Shown here one piece after another: positions 56,609 through 64,000 of a stretch of DNA of 64,000 bases (position 1 is its first letter; the number at the start of each line of letters is the position of its first letter). Under the pieces are notes generated by a model. The model made no database searches. It was not told the origin of the DNA and saw nothing but the letters and a program-made list of their open reading frames with translations. A program made the translations under genes and the position numbers. The stretch lies in NCBI RefSeq assembly GCF_001905795.1, contig NZ_LIXJ01000007.1, forward strand, positions 62,001 through 126,000. Reading direction: 5' to 3'. Source of the DNA: Streptomyces sp. CB01580 (GTDB lineage Bacteria; Actinomycetota; Actinomycetes; Streptomycetales; Streptomycetaceae).

Positions 56609-57026
56609 TCACGGCGGCCGGCGGGCCGGCGACCCGGGCGGCGTGCGGGCGCTCCCGCCGCCCCCCGCTGGTGGGCATGGCCCCGTAGGTCCTCGGGCGG
56701 CGCGGCGCCCCGGTGGAGCGGGTCGTGGTGGACGCGCTCGCCGCGGCGCGAGGGACCGTGACCGCCCGACCGCACCGCGGCCGGGGCGCCACGCACAAGG
56801 AACCAGGCACCAGGCACCGCTCGCGGGCGGACCTTGTGAGTAATGCCACGAATGGGGCAAAGGATCACCATCAGCTGCGAGAGTGGACATACCCACGTCA
56901 TGCGTTCTTCGCGGGTGCTCCATGTCTCGTTCCGCCGTGCGCCACCCACCCGTGGCGGCACGAGCCCGACGAGCCGTGCGCCGGAAGAGCCGCGAACCGT
57001 CCGCGAACCGTCAGGGAGCACGTCAG
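56609..57026. other. Intergenic region before the MMPL gene
   Basis: No gene is recognised in about 420 bp. Both strands give only low-complexity Pro/Arg/Ala readings until about 56830. A less GC-rich patch (56835-56900) then looks like promoter DNA. The MMPL ribosome site AGGGAG lies at 57013-57018. Confidence 0.5.
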
Positions 57027-59273
57027 GTGGCCGCCCTTGCCCGTTGGTGTATCAGGCACCGCCTCGTCACTGTTCTCGTCTGGCTTCTCGCCCTCGGCGG
57101 CGCCGCCACCGCGGCGGGCCTCGCCGGCTCCGCGTACTCCAACCAGTACGACGTGCCCGGCACGGAGGCCGGCCGGGCCGCCGATCTCCTGAAGGACGGC
57201 TTCAAGGACCTCGGCGGGGACACGGACACCATCGTCTGGCACACCACCGACTCCACCGTGCGGGCCGCCGACGTCCGGCAGACCATGACCCGCACCCTGC
57301 ACGCGGTCGAGGAACTGCCCGGAGTCGGCGCCGTCACCGGGCCGTACGGGGCGTCCGGCGCCGGACAGATCAGCCCCGACGGACACACCGCCTACGCCAC
57401 GGTCACCTTCGACCGGCCGTCCGACGCGATCCCCGTGCACCAGGCGCAGGCCCTCGTGGACACGGCGAAGGCGGCCGAGGCCGACCACCTCCGGGTGGAA
57501 CTCGGCGGACCGGCCGTCGCCCTCACCGAGGCGCCCGCCATCCACTTCAGCGAGGTCATCGGGGTCGTCGTCGCGGCCGGTGTCCTGTTCCTCGCCTTCG
57601 GCTCCCTCGCCGCCAGCATGCTGCCCATCGCCACCGCCCTCGTCTCCGTCGGAACGGCGTACGCGGGCATCATGCTGCTGGGTCATGTGATGACCGTCGC
57701 CGACTTCGCCCCGATGCTGGGCATGCTGATCGGGCTGGGCGTCGGCATCGACTACGCACTGTTCATCGTCACCCGGCACCGCGCCGGTCTGCGCCAGGGC
57801 ATGCCGGTCGCCGACGCCGCGCGCGGCGCCGTCGCCACGACCGGCCGGGCCGTCGTCTTCGCCGGGGCCACGGTGTGCGTCGCGCTGCTCGGCATGCTCG
57901 TCCTGCGACTGGAATTCCTCAACGGCGTGGCGATCGCGGCCTCGCTCACCGTCGTCCTGACCGTGGCCGCGTCCGTGACGCTGCTGCCCGCCCTGCTGTC
58001 CTTCATCGGGATGCGGGCGCTGAGCCGCCGCGAACGGGCCCGGCTCGCCGAGGAGGGGCCGCGGCCCGACGTCCCCACCGGGTTCGCCGCCCGCTGGTCC
58101 GGGTTCGTCGAACGCCACCCCAAACTGCTCGGCTCACTCGCCGCCGCGGTGATGCTGGTGCTGGCGCTGCCCACGCTCTCCCTCCACCCGGGCACCTCCG
58201 ACCAGGGCAACAACCCGGCCTCGTCGACCACCCGGCAGGCGTACGACCTGCTGTCCGACGGATTCGGGCCCGGCGTCAACGGCCCATTGACGATCGTGGC
58301 GCAGCTCGACGGTGCCGGGGACCGGCTCGCGATGGACGGCCTGCCCGCCACGCTGCGCGCCACCGAGGGAGTGGCGTCGGTCGGCCCGGTCACGTACAGC
58401 AGCGGCGGCGACACCGCCTTCGTCACCGTCGTACCGACCTCGTCACCGCAGTCGCGGGACACCAGCGACCTCGTCGACCGGCTGCGCTCGGACGTCGTCC
58501 CGAAGGCCGAGGCGAACACCTCGCTCCAGGCCCATGTGGGCGGGGTGACGGCCGGGTACGACGACTTCGCCCGGACCGTCATGGACAAGCTGCCGCTCTT
58601 CGTCGGCGTGGTCATCGCACTCGGCTGCCTGCTCCTGCTGCTGGCCTTCCGGTCGATCGCCATCCCCCTGAAGGCCGCCGTGATGAACGTCGCCGCCGTC
58701 GCCTCCTCGTTCGGGGTCGTCGTGGCGGTCTTCCAGTGGGGGTGGGGGAGCGAACTGCTGGGCCTGGGCAGCTCCGGTCCGATCGAGCCGTTCCTGCCGG
58801 TGATCATGGTGTCCGTGCTCTTCGGGCTCTCCATGGACTACCAGGTGTTCCTGGTGGGGCGCATGTACGAGGAGTGGCTGGAGACCCGTGACAACCGGAG
58901 GGCGGTACGGGTCGGTCTCGCCGAGACCGGCCGGGTGATCAACTCCGCCGCGGTGATCATGATTTCGGTCTTCCTCGCGTTCGTCCTCAGCGGCGACCGG
59001 GTCATCGCCATGTTCGGGATCGCGCTGGCCGCGGCCGTGGCCCTCGACGCCTTCGTCCTGCGTACGCTGCTCGTCCCCGCGCTGATGCATCTGCTCGGGG
59101 GCGCGAACTGGTGGCTGCCGCGCCGACTGGACCGCTGGCTGCCGCGGATCAGCATCGAGACTCCGGAGCGCGGCACGGCGCATGCGAGGATCGCGCGAGA
59201 GGCGCACGCGGTGCCACCGGCGGAACAGGTCGGGGCCGCGCGGGAGACGAAGACGGTTCGAGACGGAGCATGA
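57027..59273 (+). CDS. MMPL/RND-family membrane transporter
   Basis: This 748-residue exporter has the duplicated RND layout: one N-terminal helix (HRLVTVLVWLLALGGAATAA), an extracytoplasmic loop, then five or six helices with MLIGLGVGIDYALFIVTRHR. The same is repeated in the second half with FGLSMDYQVFLVGRMYEEWL. The Asp-Tyr pairs (DYALF, DYQVF) are the proton-relay signature. GTG 57027 was chosen for the AGGGAG eight bases upstream and because the protein begins at once with ALARWCIRHR as relatives do; the frame continues upstream to 56883. It is coupled to a GNAT gene by an ATGA overlap. Substrates may be lipids or drugs. Confidence 0.93.
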   Translation: MAALARWCIRHRLVTVLVWLLALGGAATAAGLAGSAYSNQYDVPGTEAGRAADLLKDGFKDLGGDTDTIVWHTTDSTVRAADVRQTMTRTLHAVEELPGVGAVTGPYGASGAGQISPDGHTAYATVTFDRPSDAIPVHQAQALVDTAKAAEADHLRVELGGPAVALTEAPAIHFSEVIGVVVAAGVLFLAFGSLAASMLPIATALVSVGTAYAGIMLLGHVMTVADFAPMLGMLIGLGVGIDYALFIVTRHRAGLRQGMPVADAARGAVATTGRAVVFAGATVCVALLGMLVLRLEFLNGVAIAASLTVVLTVAASVTLLPALLSFIGMRALSRRERARLAEEGPRPDVPTGFAARWSGFVERHPKLLGSLAAAVMLVLALPTLSLHPGTSDQGNNPASSTTRQAYDLLSDGFGPGVNGPLTIVAQLDGAGDRLAMDGLPATLRATEGVASVGPVTYSSGGDTAFVTVVPTSSPQSRDTSDLVDRLRSDVVPKAEANTSLQAHVGGVTAGYDDFARTVMDKLPLFVGVVIALGCLLLLLAFRSIAIPLKAAVMNVAAVASSFGVVVAVFQWGWGSELLGLGSSGPIEPFLPVIMVSVLFGLSMDYQVFLVGRMYEEWLETRDNRRAVRVGLAETGRVINSAAVIMISVFLAFVLSGDRVIAMFGIALAAAVALDAFVLRTLLVPALMHLLGGANWWLPRRLDRWLPRISIETPERGTAHARIAREAHAVPPAEQVGAARETKTVRDGA

Positions 59274-59914
59274 TGTTCGCGATAACCCTCGGCGACGCAG
59301 ACGACACGAACGGCAGGGACAGCGGCGAGCGCGGGGACGGCAGCGGCCACGCGGGTCGGGGAGATCACGGGGGCCGCGGAGGCGAGGGGGCGGAGCTGCG
59401 CCCGCTGGAGGTGTGGCACGCCGAGGAGTTCCTCGCCCACATGGACCGGGCCCGCGCACTCGTCGACCCCTGGATCCCCTTCGCCTCCTTCGCCACCGAC
59501 GCGGACTCGGCACGCGCGCTGCTCCTGCGGTACGCGGAGAAGCGGGCGAACGACACCGGACGGCTCTACGGCATCTGGCTGGACGGCACGCTCGTCGGCG
59601 GTGTCCTGTTCCGGATCTTCGAGGCGGACTCGGGCAACTGCGAGATCGGCTGCTGGCTGGAACCGGCGGGGGAGGGGCGCGGCCTGGTCACCCGGGCGGC
59701 GCGGAAACTGATCGACTGGGCGGTCCACGAGCGCGGCATGCACCGCGTGGAGTGGCAGGCGACCAGCACGAACACCCGCAGCATCGCCGTGGCCCGGCGG
59801 CTCGGCATGCGGCGCGACGGAGTGCTGCGCCAGAACTACCTCTACCGCGGGGAGCGGCACGACTCGGAGGTCTGGTCCGTGCTGGCCCCGGAGTGGCGCG
59901 CCCGGAACGCCTGA
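59270..59914 (+). CDS. GNAT-family N-acetyltransferase (RimJ/RimL-like)
   Basis: The 214-residue protein has a Gly/Asp-rich N-terminal 40 residues, then a GNAT fold: LRPLEVWHAEEFLAHMDRAR, GGVLFRIFEADSGNCEIGCW, the acetyl-CoA loop region GRGLVTRAARKLIDWA and STNTRSIAVARRLGMRRDGV. This arrangement is that of ribosomal-protein or peptide N-terminal acetyltransferases. ATG 59270 overlaps the MMPL stop (ATGA); a second ATG follows directly. Co-expression with an exporter suggests a shared role, not identified. Confidence 0.9.
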   Translation: MMFAITLGDADDTNGRDSGERGDGSGHAGRGDHGGRGGEGAELRPLEVWHAEEFLAHMDRARALVDPWIPFASFATDADSARALLLRYAEKRANDTGRLYGIWLDGTLVGGVLFRIFEADSGNCEIGCWLEPAGEGRGLVTRAARKLIDWAVHERGMHRVEWQATSTNTRSIAVARRLGMRRDGVLRQNYLYRGERHDSEVWSVLAPEWRARNA

Positions 59915-59959
59915 CGCCGCGGCGGTGCGGGGCGGGAGCGCGTAACGGCGCGCCCCTGG

Positions 59960-62647
59960 TCACTTCCGGCCGGTGAATCGGGCCGGGGCGTACCGGGCCT
60001 GCTGCTCGCGGTACGAGCGGCCGAGGTGGTGCTGGAGCCGGATGTGGCGGAACTGGTAGACCGCCCCGGTCTGGCGCAGCACGCCCCGGCGGTACGCGTC
60101 GTCCAGGAAGGCGACCGTGTCCCAGGGCAGCTTGCCGGTCAGGGGCAGCCAGACGCGGGCCAGGATCACCCACTGGCCCCAGGCGGTGAACGAGAACGCG
60201 TACGAGAGCGCGCCGCCGAGGCCGCCGACCGCCCCGATGACGAGTCCGTCCTCCAACGCCCAGTTCATCGGTCCGAGGAACTCCTGCAACAGATCGGTGA
60301 ACAGATAGCCGTCGAGGGCGATGGCGAGGGTGAGCGCCGGAATGAGGACGAGGACCTGTCGGCCCACCGTCGTGCGGTTCCAGGCCAGCAGACCGGCGGG
60401 GGTGGCCGCCGAGGCGACGTCCAGGGGCGCTTCGAGCACGGCCAGCAGGCCGAACACCAGCCCGGCGCCCGCCCCGAAGATCAGGCCGAAGGCCAGCATG
60501 TTGATGAGCGTGCCCTCGATGACCCGCTCGTTCGTGAGCGGGATGCCGTAGGACAGCCGGCGCTGGAGGGCGAGGGAGCTCGCGCACCCGACGCCCATGA
60601 CGAATCCGCCCAGCAGGACGGCCCCGAACCGGGTGGTGAACACGCGGACCGGACGGCGGCCGATGCCCTCGCCCCTGCGGTGCAGTCTCAGCCGCACGTA
60701 GGACGGCTCGAAGGCCCCGGCGCCGACCGCGGCCATGATCCCGTACACGCTCGCGAAGGAGAGACCGGCGCACGTCCCCATCAGGGAACCCAGCAGGAGG
60801 GAATCGCCGAACGCCATCGGAATGAAGAACAGGGCGACCAGCCACTCGGACACGGCGACGCTCAGCGCGGAGGCCAGCGCGACGGCCGCGACGCGCGTGG
60901 ACAACCGTACGGAGCCGCTGATCCGCCACCACGCGAGGTCCTGCTGGTCGCGGTCGAGCCGGGCCAGGTGGTGGGCGAGGTAGCCGAGCCAGCGCTCGGT
61001 GCCTTCCGGGTCCCGGTTCCCGTCCCCGGTCCGGGGACGGGTCCGGACCCGGTTCCGCTCGCCGCGCCGGAGGTCCGCGGCGGTCAGTTCGGCGGCGTGG
61101 CCCCGGTAGACCGTCGGTACGAAGCCCGCCAGCAGGTGTTCCTCCAGGGACTTCTCGTCGGGGAACCGTTCCGTGTCCAGCAGTTCCACCGGATTCCGGT
61201 CGGGCGCCTCGCTGTACATCGTCCGCGCCAGGACGACCATGAGCGGGGTGTTCAGGACCCTGGCGAGCGGTACGTCCACCGCCCGGCCCTCCCGGTCCCG
61301 CAGCCCGTCCAGGACCGGCCCCCACACCGCACCGTCCCGGGTGCACCCGTCGCCGTCGGCGCCCGCACCGTCGACGCCTTCACCGCGGACGCCCTTGCCG
61401 CGGACGATCGGCCGGGCCGTCCTGGGCAGATAGGCCACGAGGTCGTCGAGGGCGAGGTCGGTGAGTTCGATCCCGGCCGCCCAGACGAGCGGCGCCCCCG
61501 CCGCATGCACCGCCTCGGCGAACTCGGCACGCCGACTGGTCAGGACGAGCGGAAGAGAGGTGGCGTTGAGCGCTTCCAGCGACGCCTGCCGCAGTCCCTC
61601 CGCGACCTCGTCGAAGCCGTCCAGGACCGGCAGTACGAGACCGGCGTCGACGAGGGCGGCGGCCAGCGGTCCCCCGTCGGGGGCCCGGCGGGCCAGATGC
61701 GGATGATCGCGTACCAGCCGGTCGACCAGCCAGTCCCGCAACGCGATCGCCGTCGGGTCCCAGGAGCCGAGACTGAAGATCACCGGCACCTTGTCGGCGA
61801 GGTCCGTGTCCTCCAGATAATCCAGGACGAACCTGATCGTCAGGATCGACTTGCCCGATCCGGCCCGGCCCAGAATCACCAGCCGTCCGGACCGGATCCT
61901 CCGGTAGACCTCGGCCACGCTCCGCACGTCGCCCTCCAGGTCCATTCGGTGCGGAGTCGCGCCCGACGGAAGGCGCTGAATGTTCTCCGGATAGTCCGTC
62001 AGGAATTCCGGCGCCTCCCGCCAGCGCACCGGTAACGGAAACGGGTCGTGAACCCGGCGCTGTTCCTCCTCGCGCCGCCAGCGACGCCCGATTTCCCTCG
62101 CCAATTCGGCGGCGGCGTCGGCGAGCGCACCTCGGACGTCCACCGGAGACAGGGCGCGGGCCGCCGGAACGGAATGCGGTACGGGCGGGGTGCCGGGCGA
62201 ATCGGCTGTGCCGGAACTCGAAAGGCGCACTCCCGTGGCCGAATCCGATGAGGCGGTGATGATCGACTCACCCGATGTCGCGACCTGTTCGGAAATGCCG
62301 AGGGGTGATCCGGGTGCGCTGGACGCCGGTTCGGGAGCGCTCGCGTCCGATTCGGTTGCGGGGGAGGCGGGTTCGGCCGACGCGGGACCGGGTGCGGCCG
62401 GTCCAGGACCGGGCGCGACCGCTTGGAGCTTCGCGAGCAGGGCCGCGATCTGCCGCCGGTCGTCGGGCCCGACCTCCAGGGCGTCCGCCAACAGGTTCAG
62501 CGTCCCCAGCCGGTGATCTTTCGACCGCCCCGTCTCCAGCCTGCGGATGGTGCTGACGCTCACCCCGGACCGTTCCCCCAACTGCTCCTGAGTCAGCCCC
62601 GATCGGGTCCGCAGCCGACGTAACAGAGTGCCGAGCCGATCGGTCAC
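59960..62647 (-). CDS. XRE-NACHT-type STAND NTPase with multi-helix membrane C-terminus
   Basis: The 895-residue protein has an N-terminal XRE helix-turn-helix (about 5-60: SGLTQEQLGERSGVSVSTIR), a Pro/Ala/Ser-rich linker (75-165), and the conserved RRWRREEEQRRVHDPFPLPV before the NTPase. The NACHT-like NTPase has Walker A LGRAGSGKS (259-267) and Walker B LVLPVLDGFDE (337-347). About six membrane helices lie between residues 590 and 830, and the basic tail has YQFRHIRLQHHLGR. STAND proteins of this kind sense a signal and oligomerise. Regulation, stress or phage-defence roles are all possible. GTG 62647 has AAAGGG upstream. The 20-bp palindrome at 62699 may be its own operator. Confidence 0.87.
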   Translation of the reverse strand: MTDRLGTLLRRLRTRSGLTQEQLGERSGVSVSTIRRLETGRSKDHRLGTLNLLADALEVGPDDRRQIAALLAKLQAVAPGPGPAAPGPASAEPASPATESDASAPEPASSAPGSPLGISEQVATSGESIITASSDSATGVRLSSSGTADSPGTPPVPHSVPAARALSPVDVRGALADAAAELAREIGRRWRREEEQRRVHDPFPLPVRWREAPEFLTDYPENIQRLPSGATPHRMDLEGDVRSVAEVYRRIRSGRLVILGRAGSGKSILTIRFVLDYLEDTDLADKVPVIFSLGSWDPTAIALRDWLVDRLVRDHPHLARRAPDGGPLAAALVDAGLVLPVLDGFDEVAEGLRQASLEALNATSLPLVLTSRRAEFAEAVHAAGAPLVWAAGIELTDLALDDLVAYLPRTARPIVRGKGVRGEGVDGAGADGDGCTRDGAVWGPVLDGLRDREGRAVDVPLARVLNTPLMVVLARTMYSEAPDRNPVELLDTERFPDEKSLEEHLLAGFVPTVYRGHAAELTAADLRRGERNRVRTRPRTGDGNRDPEGTERWLGYLAHHLARLDRDQQDLAWWRISGSVRLSTRVAAVALASALSVAVSEWLVALFFIPMAFGDSLLLGSLMGTCAGLSFASVYGIMAAVGAGAFEPSYVRLRLHRRGEGIGRRPVRVFTTRFGAVLLGGFVMGVGCASSLALQRRLSYGIPLTNERVIEGTLINMLAFGLIFGAGAGLVFGLLAVLEAPLDVASAATPAGLLAWNRTTVGRQVLVLIPALTLAIALDGYLFTDLLQEFLGPMNWALEDGLVIGAVGGLGGALSYAFSFTAWGQWVILARVWLPLTGKLPWDTVAFLDDAYRRGVLRQTGAVYQFRHIRLQHHLGRSYREQQARYAPARFTGRK

Positions 62648-62698
62648 TTCGACACCCTTTCACCACCGAGCGCGGTCGCCGATGAGCCTACCGTGACG

Positions 62699-62718
62699 AC
62701 CGGTCATATATGACCGGT
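62699..62718. promoter_or_regulatory. 20-bp perfect palindrome upstream of the XRE-NACHT gene
   Basis: ACCGGTCATATATGACCGGT reads identically on both strands. It lies 51 bp before the GTG of the XRE-NACHT gene and about 150 bp before the divergent small gene. A further TGACC half-site follows at 62722-62726. The 223-bp region otherwise holds nothing distinctive. Confidence 0.7.
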
Positions 62719-62870
62719 GCCATGACCTGTCCCCCGAGCAGCGCGAACGCCAGGCTCATGGGTGTCCGGCCGGTGCGGCGAGCGGATCCGCGGTGAGCGG
62801 AGCCGTTCGGACGCCGGCCCCGGCCGGCGCCCATGGAAATGCCTCCCGCCACCACATAGGAGGAGTCGGC

Positions 62871-63098
62871 ATGGCATATCGCTTCTGGTGCGGTGAATGC
62901 GGTTTCAAGACGTCGTGGCTCAGTGAATCCGAGGGCGCTCGACGTCAGATGGACCACTACACCAAGCAGCATCCCGGGATTCCTCCCGGTGGCCATGTCG
63001 AGGCCAACCGGAAGAACCCGGAGGGTGGCAACGGGTGTCTTCAACTGGTGGGATTCGTCCTGCTGTTGCTGCTGATCGCGGCCGCGTGCAGTCGATAG
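62871..63098 (+). CDS. Micro-protein with C2H2-like zinc motif and membrane tail
   Basis: The 75-residue protein starts with Cys7-x2-Cys10 (FWCGECGFKTSW) and has His29 and His34 (MDHYTKQHPG), a spacing compatible with a small zinc finger. A polar linker leads to a C-terminal helix (LVGFVLLLLLIAAA, about 59-72), so the zinc part would face the cytoplasm. ATG 62871 has an excellent AGGAGG site. It is divergent from the XRE-NACHT gene and shares its control region. Function is unknown. Confidence 0.8.
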   Translation: MAYRFWCGECGFKTSWLSESEGARRQMDHYTKQHPGIPPGGHVEANRKNPEGGNGCLQLVGFVLLLLLIAAACSR

Positions 63099-63283
63099 GC
63101 CCGTGAGACATGCGAGTTGACATGTGCGGGATTCGTGCGCGGTCGATACGTGCGCGACCCGTGTGTGGTCGACAGGCGTGAACATCGCTGTTCCCGCCAC
63201 CGCGTCATCCCGCCGTTCCGCGCCACCACGATTCCGTAATTCCAGCACGATCTCGTCATTCCGGTCGAGAAGGAGAGAAACGC

Positions 63284-64000
63284 ATGAGCGTGAGCATGTT
63301 CGCCGGTCCCGCGGCCCGTACGTCGACGGAAGCCGGTCGTTCCGGCGGCGGGAAAGCAGCCCGCCGGTCGTCGTCGCGGCGCCGGGGCCGGCTGCTGACG
63401 GCCGCCGTCGCCGTCTGTCTCCTGGCGGGCGGTGCCGGCCAGGCGACCGCCGCCGAACCGACCCCCGCCGACATCCTCCGGTCCGGCGCCCAGCAGGGGG
63501 TCGCCGACGGATACCCGGGCGTGATCGGCATGGTGCGCAAGGGGGACAGCGCCCAGTACGTGCAGGCGGGGGTCGGTGACCTGTCCACCAAGGCGCCCGC
63601 CGACCCGAAGGCGCAGTTCCGGATCGGCAGCAACACCAAGGCGTTCATCTCCACCGTGCTGCTCCAGCTGGAGGGCGAGCACCGGCTCTCCCTGGACGAC
63701 ACCGTCGCCCGATGGCTGCCGGGCGCCGTCGCCGCCAACGGCTACGACGGCGCCAAGGTCACGATCCGCCAGCTCCTCAACCACACCTCGGGCCTGCCCG
63801 ACTACCTCGGCGCCCTCCAGGTGTCCACCCCGTACTACCTCAACACCAACCCGAGGGAGGCCATGGCGCCGCAGTCCCTGGTCGACATCGGCCTCGCCCG
63901 GAGCGCGCCCAAGACCGAGCCGGGGGAGAAGTTCGGCTACTCCAACACCAATTACGTGCTCGCGGGCATGGTGATCAAGGCCGTCACCGGCTCGGACCCG
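63284..64000 (+). CDS. Secreted serine beta-lactamase/DD-peptidase family hydrolase (partial)
   Basis: The gene runs off the right edge; 239 residues are visible. A long basic N-terminus and a Sec-type hydrophobic segment (LLTAAVAVCLLAGGAGQATA, about 37-56) are followed by a class C beta-lactamase/carboxypeptidase fold. Catalytic Ser116 and Lys119 are in GSNTK and Tyr219-Ser-Asn221 in GYSNTNYVLAG; QLLNHTSGLPDYL is also typical. The KTG box would lie outside. ATG 63284 has GGAG upstream. The 185-bp gap before it (63099-63283) has several GTGCGCG/GGTCGA-type short repeats but no gene. Confidence 0.93.
   Translation, partial: MSVSMFAGPAARTSTEAGRSGGGKAARRSSSRRRGRLLTAAVAVCLLAGGAGQATAAEPTPADILRSGAQQGVADGYPGVIGMVRKGDSAQYVQAGVGDLSTKAPADPKAQFRIGSNTKAFISTVLLQLEGEHRLSLDDTVARWLPGAVAANGYDGAKVTIRQLLNHTSGLPDYLGALQVSTPYYLNTNPREAMAPQSLVDIGLARSAPKTEPGEKFGYSNTNYVLAGMVIKAVTGSDP

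Noticed and set aside
56690..56790. + strand reading RVVVDALAAARGTVTA in the gap after phospholipase C
   Set aside because: It has no start codon, ribosome site or family match; chance openness in GC-rich DNA is sufficient.

Overview
The window is high-GC actinobacterial DNA that reads as Streptomyces chromosome. Signs are GTG and TTG starts, four-base start/stop overlaps, XRE/TetR/ECF regulators, twin-arginine exported enzymes, and a core gene order (sdaA, glyA-gcvH-gcvT, opp operon, mnmA, ligA, GGDEF-EAL protein, gatC-gatA-gatB) that I remember as typical of that genus.

Positions 1-13943 are an accessory block: a class I lanthipeptide (lantibiotic) cluster of the planosporicin/microbisporicin type. 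It consists of divergent transcription units. To the right runs lanA (precursor), lanB (dehydratase), lanC (cyclase), an ABC ATPase and permease, and a conserved protein of unknown function. To the left run an ECF sigma factor and a membrane-bound anti-sigma factor, then a membrane protein, an ABC permease, an ABC ATPase, a DUF2511-like lipoprotein and a regulator cut off by the window edge. The predicted core peptide differs, from memory, from planosporicin only by Tyr instead of Trp at position 6. Two promoters of the form GAACC-N15-G(C/A)TAC lie in front of the two leftward units. Decayed genes (an MFS transporter and a zinc alcohol dehydrogenase) and a DsbA/TetR pair mark the right border of this block.

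From about 17 kb the window is mostly conserved core. Glycine and serine metabolism comes first (sdaA; gcvT-gcvH-glyA behind a tandem glycine riboswitch). Then come a small P-loop kinase, two SseB-like genes and an oligopeptide ABC operon in the order permease, binding protein, permease, ATPase, ATPase. Next are a TRIC-type channel, a thioesterase, AhpD-like, cysteine desulfurase, amidase and mnmA genes, interspersed with truncated methyltransferase and TetR remnants. Positions 38.5-43.6 kb hold small enzymes and hypothetical genes. Positions 43.6-52 kb hold ligA, a GGDEF-EAL cyclic-di-GMP protein and the gatCAB amidotransferase genes with a 79-residue protein wedged between gatA and gatB.

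The right end (52-64 kb) carries a Ser/Thr kinase with a C-terminal NPCBM-like domain, a Tat-exported phospholipase C, an MMPL exporter coupled to a GNAT gene, a large XRE-NACHT-multi-membrane protein with a 20-bp palindrome in front of it, a micro-protein with a zinc-finger-like motif and membrane tail, and the start of a secreted serine beta-lactamase-like hydrolase cut by the edge. I saw no tRNA or rRNA gene, no CRISPR array and no intact insertion sequence.
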